Shown here: in pieces, positions 6,730-8,211 of the stretch | How positions within the stretch are numbered: position 1 is the first letter of the stretch | Layout: each line of letters starts with the position of its first letter | Origin: Planctomycetota bacterium | GTDB lineage: Bacteria > Planctomycetota > Phycisphaerae > FEN-1346 > JAACEH01 | Assembly: GCA_016935955.1 (NCBI GenBank) | Contig: JAFGPY010000070.1 | Span: 1 to 8,211 of the forward strand | Reading direction: 5' to 3' | DNA length: 8,211 nucleotides | Translations under genes and position numbers: made by a program | The notes under the pieces: generated by a model | Seen by the model: the letters and a program-made list of their open reading frames with translations, nothing else | The model's database searches: none | What the model was told of the DNA's origin: nothing

Positions 6730-7905
6730 CTAGTGCCTGAGCCGCTGGCGGATGTTGTCGAGCACGTTCATGAAGTTGATGTATGAGTCGTACGGCGAGT
6801 CGTACGGGTTGAAGTACTTGTGGACGTCGCCGTCGGAGAACCACTTCGTGCACATGTAGTAGAAGTGGTCCGAGGTCTGCAGCCGCCGCCAGTCGTGCAG
6901 CAGCATCGGATCGCCCTTCTCCTTGACCTGCCGCTCGAGGCGATAGAGTTCGTGCAGGGCGTTGGACTGCATGCTGTTGCCGAGCCAGGCCGACAGGTCG
7001 CGCTCCATGTCGGCCCAGGAGACCATGTGCGGGACGTCGAGCGAGCCGCTGACGTCGTAACGGTCGGCCACTTCCGACAGCCGCAGGAAGTCGTTGTCCG
7101 AGTGATCGAGGATCACCTCGGGCAGCTTGGACATGAACTGGAAGATGCCCGTGTCTTCCCACTGGTGCTCGCCCAGGGTCTCGTAGTCCATGAACAGATT
7201 GACGACGAAGCCGTTGCCGTTGACCTCGTTGACCCAGCGGGCGAACTTCTCGGCCGTCAGCGGCCATTCGCTCCAGCCGCGGTTCGAGAAACGGAAGGCG
7301 ATGTCGTCGCTGAGGCGGTAGTTCTTGAGCATCAGCTTGATGCGGTCGGTGCCCAGCGGCCGGTAGAGGAAATTCGGGCTGCGATAGCCGAGCACGTAGT
7401 CGGCCCCCTCGGCCAGGATGCCGGCGTAGCCCATGTCCTGCACGTAGTGGGCCAGGTCGTTGTTGTAGATCAGCTCGGTGTTGCGGAAGACGCGCGGCTC
7501 GTAGCCGAAGACTTCCTGCATCTTGGCCTTGTGGCTCGTGACCTGGTGGCGGAACTCCTCGCGGCTGTAGAGGAACGACAGGCTGTGGTAGTAGGTCTCG
7601 GCCAGCAGTTCGACGCAACCGGTGTTGACCAGCGCCCGGAACGAGTCGATCACCTCCGGGCAGTACTCGATGAACTGGTCGACGGCCACGCCGCTGATCG
7701 AGTAGCTGACGCGGAAGCGACCCTTGTGGCGCTGGATCAGTTCCAGCATCAGCCGGTTGCTCGGCAGGTAGCACTTGGCGGCGACCTTGCGGCAGATTTC
7801 GGCGTTTTTGTAGTCGTCGAAGTAGTAGGGGTCGGCGTCGAACACGCTGTAGCGGCGAAGGCGATACGGCTGGTGCACCTGGAAGTAGAAGCAGACGGAA
7901 GCCAT
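6730..7905 (-). CDS. GH57 family alpha-amylase
   Basis: A 391-residue glycoside hydrolase of family GH57, acting on alpha-1,4-glucan such as glycogen. No signal peptide is visible, so it is probably cytoplasmic. The five-region signature starts with HQP at 11-13 and continues with GVAVDQ at 72-77. FRNTELIYN (140-148) supplies Glu144 as the likely nucleophile, and FMDYETLGEH (238-247) supplies Asp240 as the likely proton donor. The fifth region is in the C-terminal helical part, near LSAWLGNSMQSNAL (304-317). By my recollection this pattern matches the Methanocaldococcus jannaschii MJ1611 type (Glu145/Asp237), and having both residues argues against the inactive amylase-like homologues. The C-terminal end (YFNPYDSPYDSYINFMNVLDNIRQRL) looks intact. 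The ATG is supported by immediate family similarity (MASVCFYFQVHQP), although the AAGGA upstream is 13 bases away, a little long. It lies 80 bases after the glycosyltransferase gene and shares direction with it. Confidence 0.94.
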   Translation of the reverse strand: MASVCFYFQVHQPYRLRRYSVFDADPYYFDDYKNAEICRKVAAKCYLPSNRLMLELIQRHKGRFRVSYSISGVAVDQFIEYCPEVIDSFRALVNTGCVELLAETYYHSLSFLYSREEFRHQVTSHKAKMQEVFGYEPRVFRNTELIYNNDLAHYVQDMGYAGILAEGADYVLGYRSPNFLYRPLGTDRIKLMLKNYRLSDDIAFRFSNRGWSEWPLTAEKFARWVNEVNGNGFVVNLFMDYETLGEHQWEDTGIFQFMSKLPEVILDHSDNDFLRLSEVADRYDVSGSLDVPHMVSWADMERDLSAWLGNSMQSNALHELYRLERQVKEKGDPMLLHDWRRLQTSDHFYYMCTKWFSDGDVHKYFNPYDSPYDSYINFMNVLDNIRQRLRH

Positions 7906-7985
7906 GGGAGTTGCAGTGTCCTTCCTGTATCAGACAGAAACAGACCCGCGCCCGACGTCACGCACGACCGTGGCAACACCGCCGG
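7906..7985 (-). other. 80-base gap between glycosyltransferase and GH57 genes, no promoter seen
   Basis: The minus strand here holds TTGCCA (near 7976) and a GATACA-like sequence (near 7930), but they are more than 35 bases apart and not a promoter pair. No strong stem with a T-run is present. The AAGGA near 7920 is the ribosome site for the GH57 gene. The two genes are probably co-transcribed. Confidence 0.4.
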
Positions 7986-8211
7986 TCAGACGCGAGCCGT
8001 CAGCCGCTCGTAGATATCCATGCAAGACCGCGAGGCATCGTGCCAGGAAAACTTGCGGACTTCAAAATGTGCGTGCTTCTTCAGCGTCTCACGCAACGGA
8101 GCGTGCCGCAACACGGCGATGATTTTGTTGGCCATCTCGTTGATGTCCCAGAAGTCGACCTTGAGCACGTGCGTCAGCACTTCGCTGACGCCGCTCTGCT
8201 TGCTGATGATC
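7986..8211 (-). CDS. GT4-type glycosyltransferase, C-terminal end only (possible glycogen synthase)
   Basis: The gene is cut by the right edge; 74 codons are visible, ending at TGA (7988-7986). The visible residues begin IISKQSGVSEVL, the nucleotide-sugar-binding loop typical of the C-terminal Rossmann domain of GT4 (GT-B fold) transferases. The typical closing helices follow (NEMANKIIAVLRH, LRETLKKHAHFEVRKFSWHDASRSCMDIYERL). The frame has no stop up to the edge. The FSW-x(5)-S region that closes the domain is characteristic of this superfamily, not of one substrate. Because it precedes GH57 amylase and debranching genes, a glucan synthase using ADP- or UDP-glucose is a reasonable guess, comparable to MJ1606-like proteins. 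A different sugar transferase cannot be excluded from this piece. Confidence 0.85.
   Translation of the reverse strand, partial: IISKQSGVSEVLTHVLKVDFWDINEMANKIIAVLRHAPLRETLKKHAHFEVRKFSWHDASRSCMDIYERLTARV

Noticed and set aside
6820..8013. 397-residue open frame on the + strand opposite the GH57 gene
   Set aside because: Antisense shadow; the minus-strand gene carries clear GH57 catalytic motifs.
1..8211. CRISPR array, tRNA or rRNA
   Set aside because: No regularly spaced identical repeats, no cloverleaf and no rRNA-like stretches were seen on either strand.

Overview
The window is a high-G+C bacterial chromosome segment with six protein genes, all on the minus strand. They are tightly packed, and long open shadow frames occur on both strands, as expected at this G+C. 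The gene mix (HflX, a secreted gluzincin-type peptidase, an archaeal-style glycogen gene set, an exported membrane protein of unknown family) and the A+T-richer repeat debris at the left edge would fit an environmental bacterium such as a planctomycete. That placement is inference, because no rRNA or other marker gene is present.

Reading in the direction of transcription (right to left), the first block is carbohydrate metabolism. It starts with the C-terminal end of a GT4-type glycosyltransferase cut by the window edge. Next come a complete GH57 alpha-amylase with both expected catalytic residues and a glycogen debranching enzyme (amylo-alpha-1,6-glucosidase type). Last is a 593-residue exported membrane protein of unknown function whose start overlaps the end of the debranching gene by 17 bases. 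The first three make a coherent glycogen/alpha-glucan synthesis and breakdown set: one enzyme plausibly builds or extends the glucan, GH57 cleaves alpha-1,4 links, and the debrancher handles alpha-1,6 branch points. The gap between GH57 and the debrancher holds a 10-bp perfect hairpin and a sigma70-like promoter, so the debrancher probably has its own transcript as well.

The second block is a two-gene operon, hflX followed by an exported HExxH metallopeptidase-like protein, joined by an ATGA stop/start overlap. A near-consensus sigma70 promoter (TTGACC, 17 bases, TATAAT) sits exactly on the stop codon of the preceding membrane-protein gene. HflX has no ATG or GTG start in a suitable place. 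The best-supported start is a CTG with a well-placed Shine-Dalgarno sequence, which would add 19 residues before the first TTG.

The left 239 bases carry no convincing gene. They hold an A+T-richer stretch, an imperfect 27-bp-period direct repeat, and several small palindromes that may be repeat or mobile-element debris. I do not see a new defence, CRISPR or phage system. The most useful leads are the unknown membrane protein, the CTG start of hflX, and the hflX/peptidase coupling.
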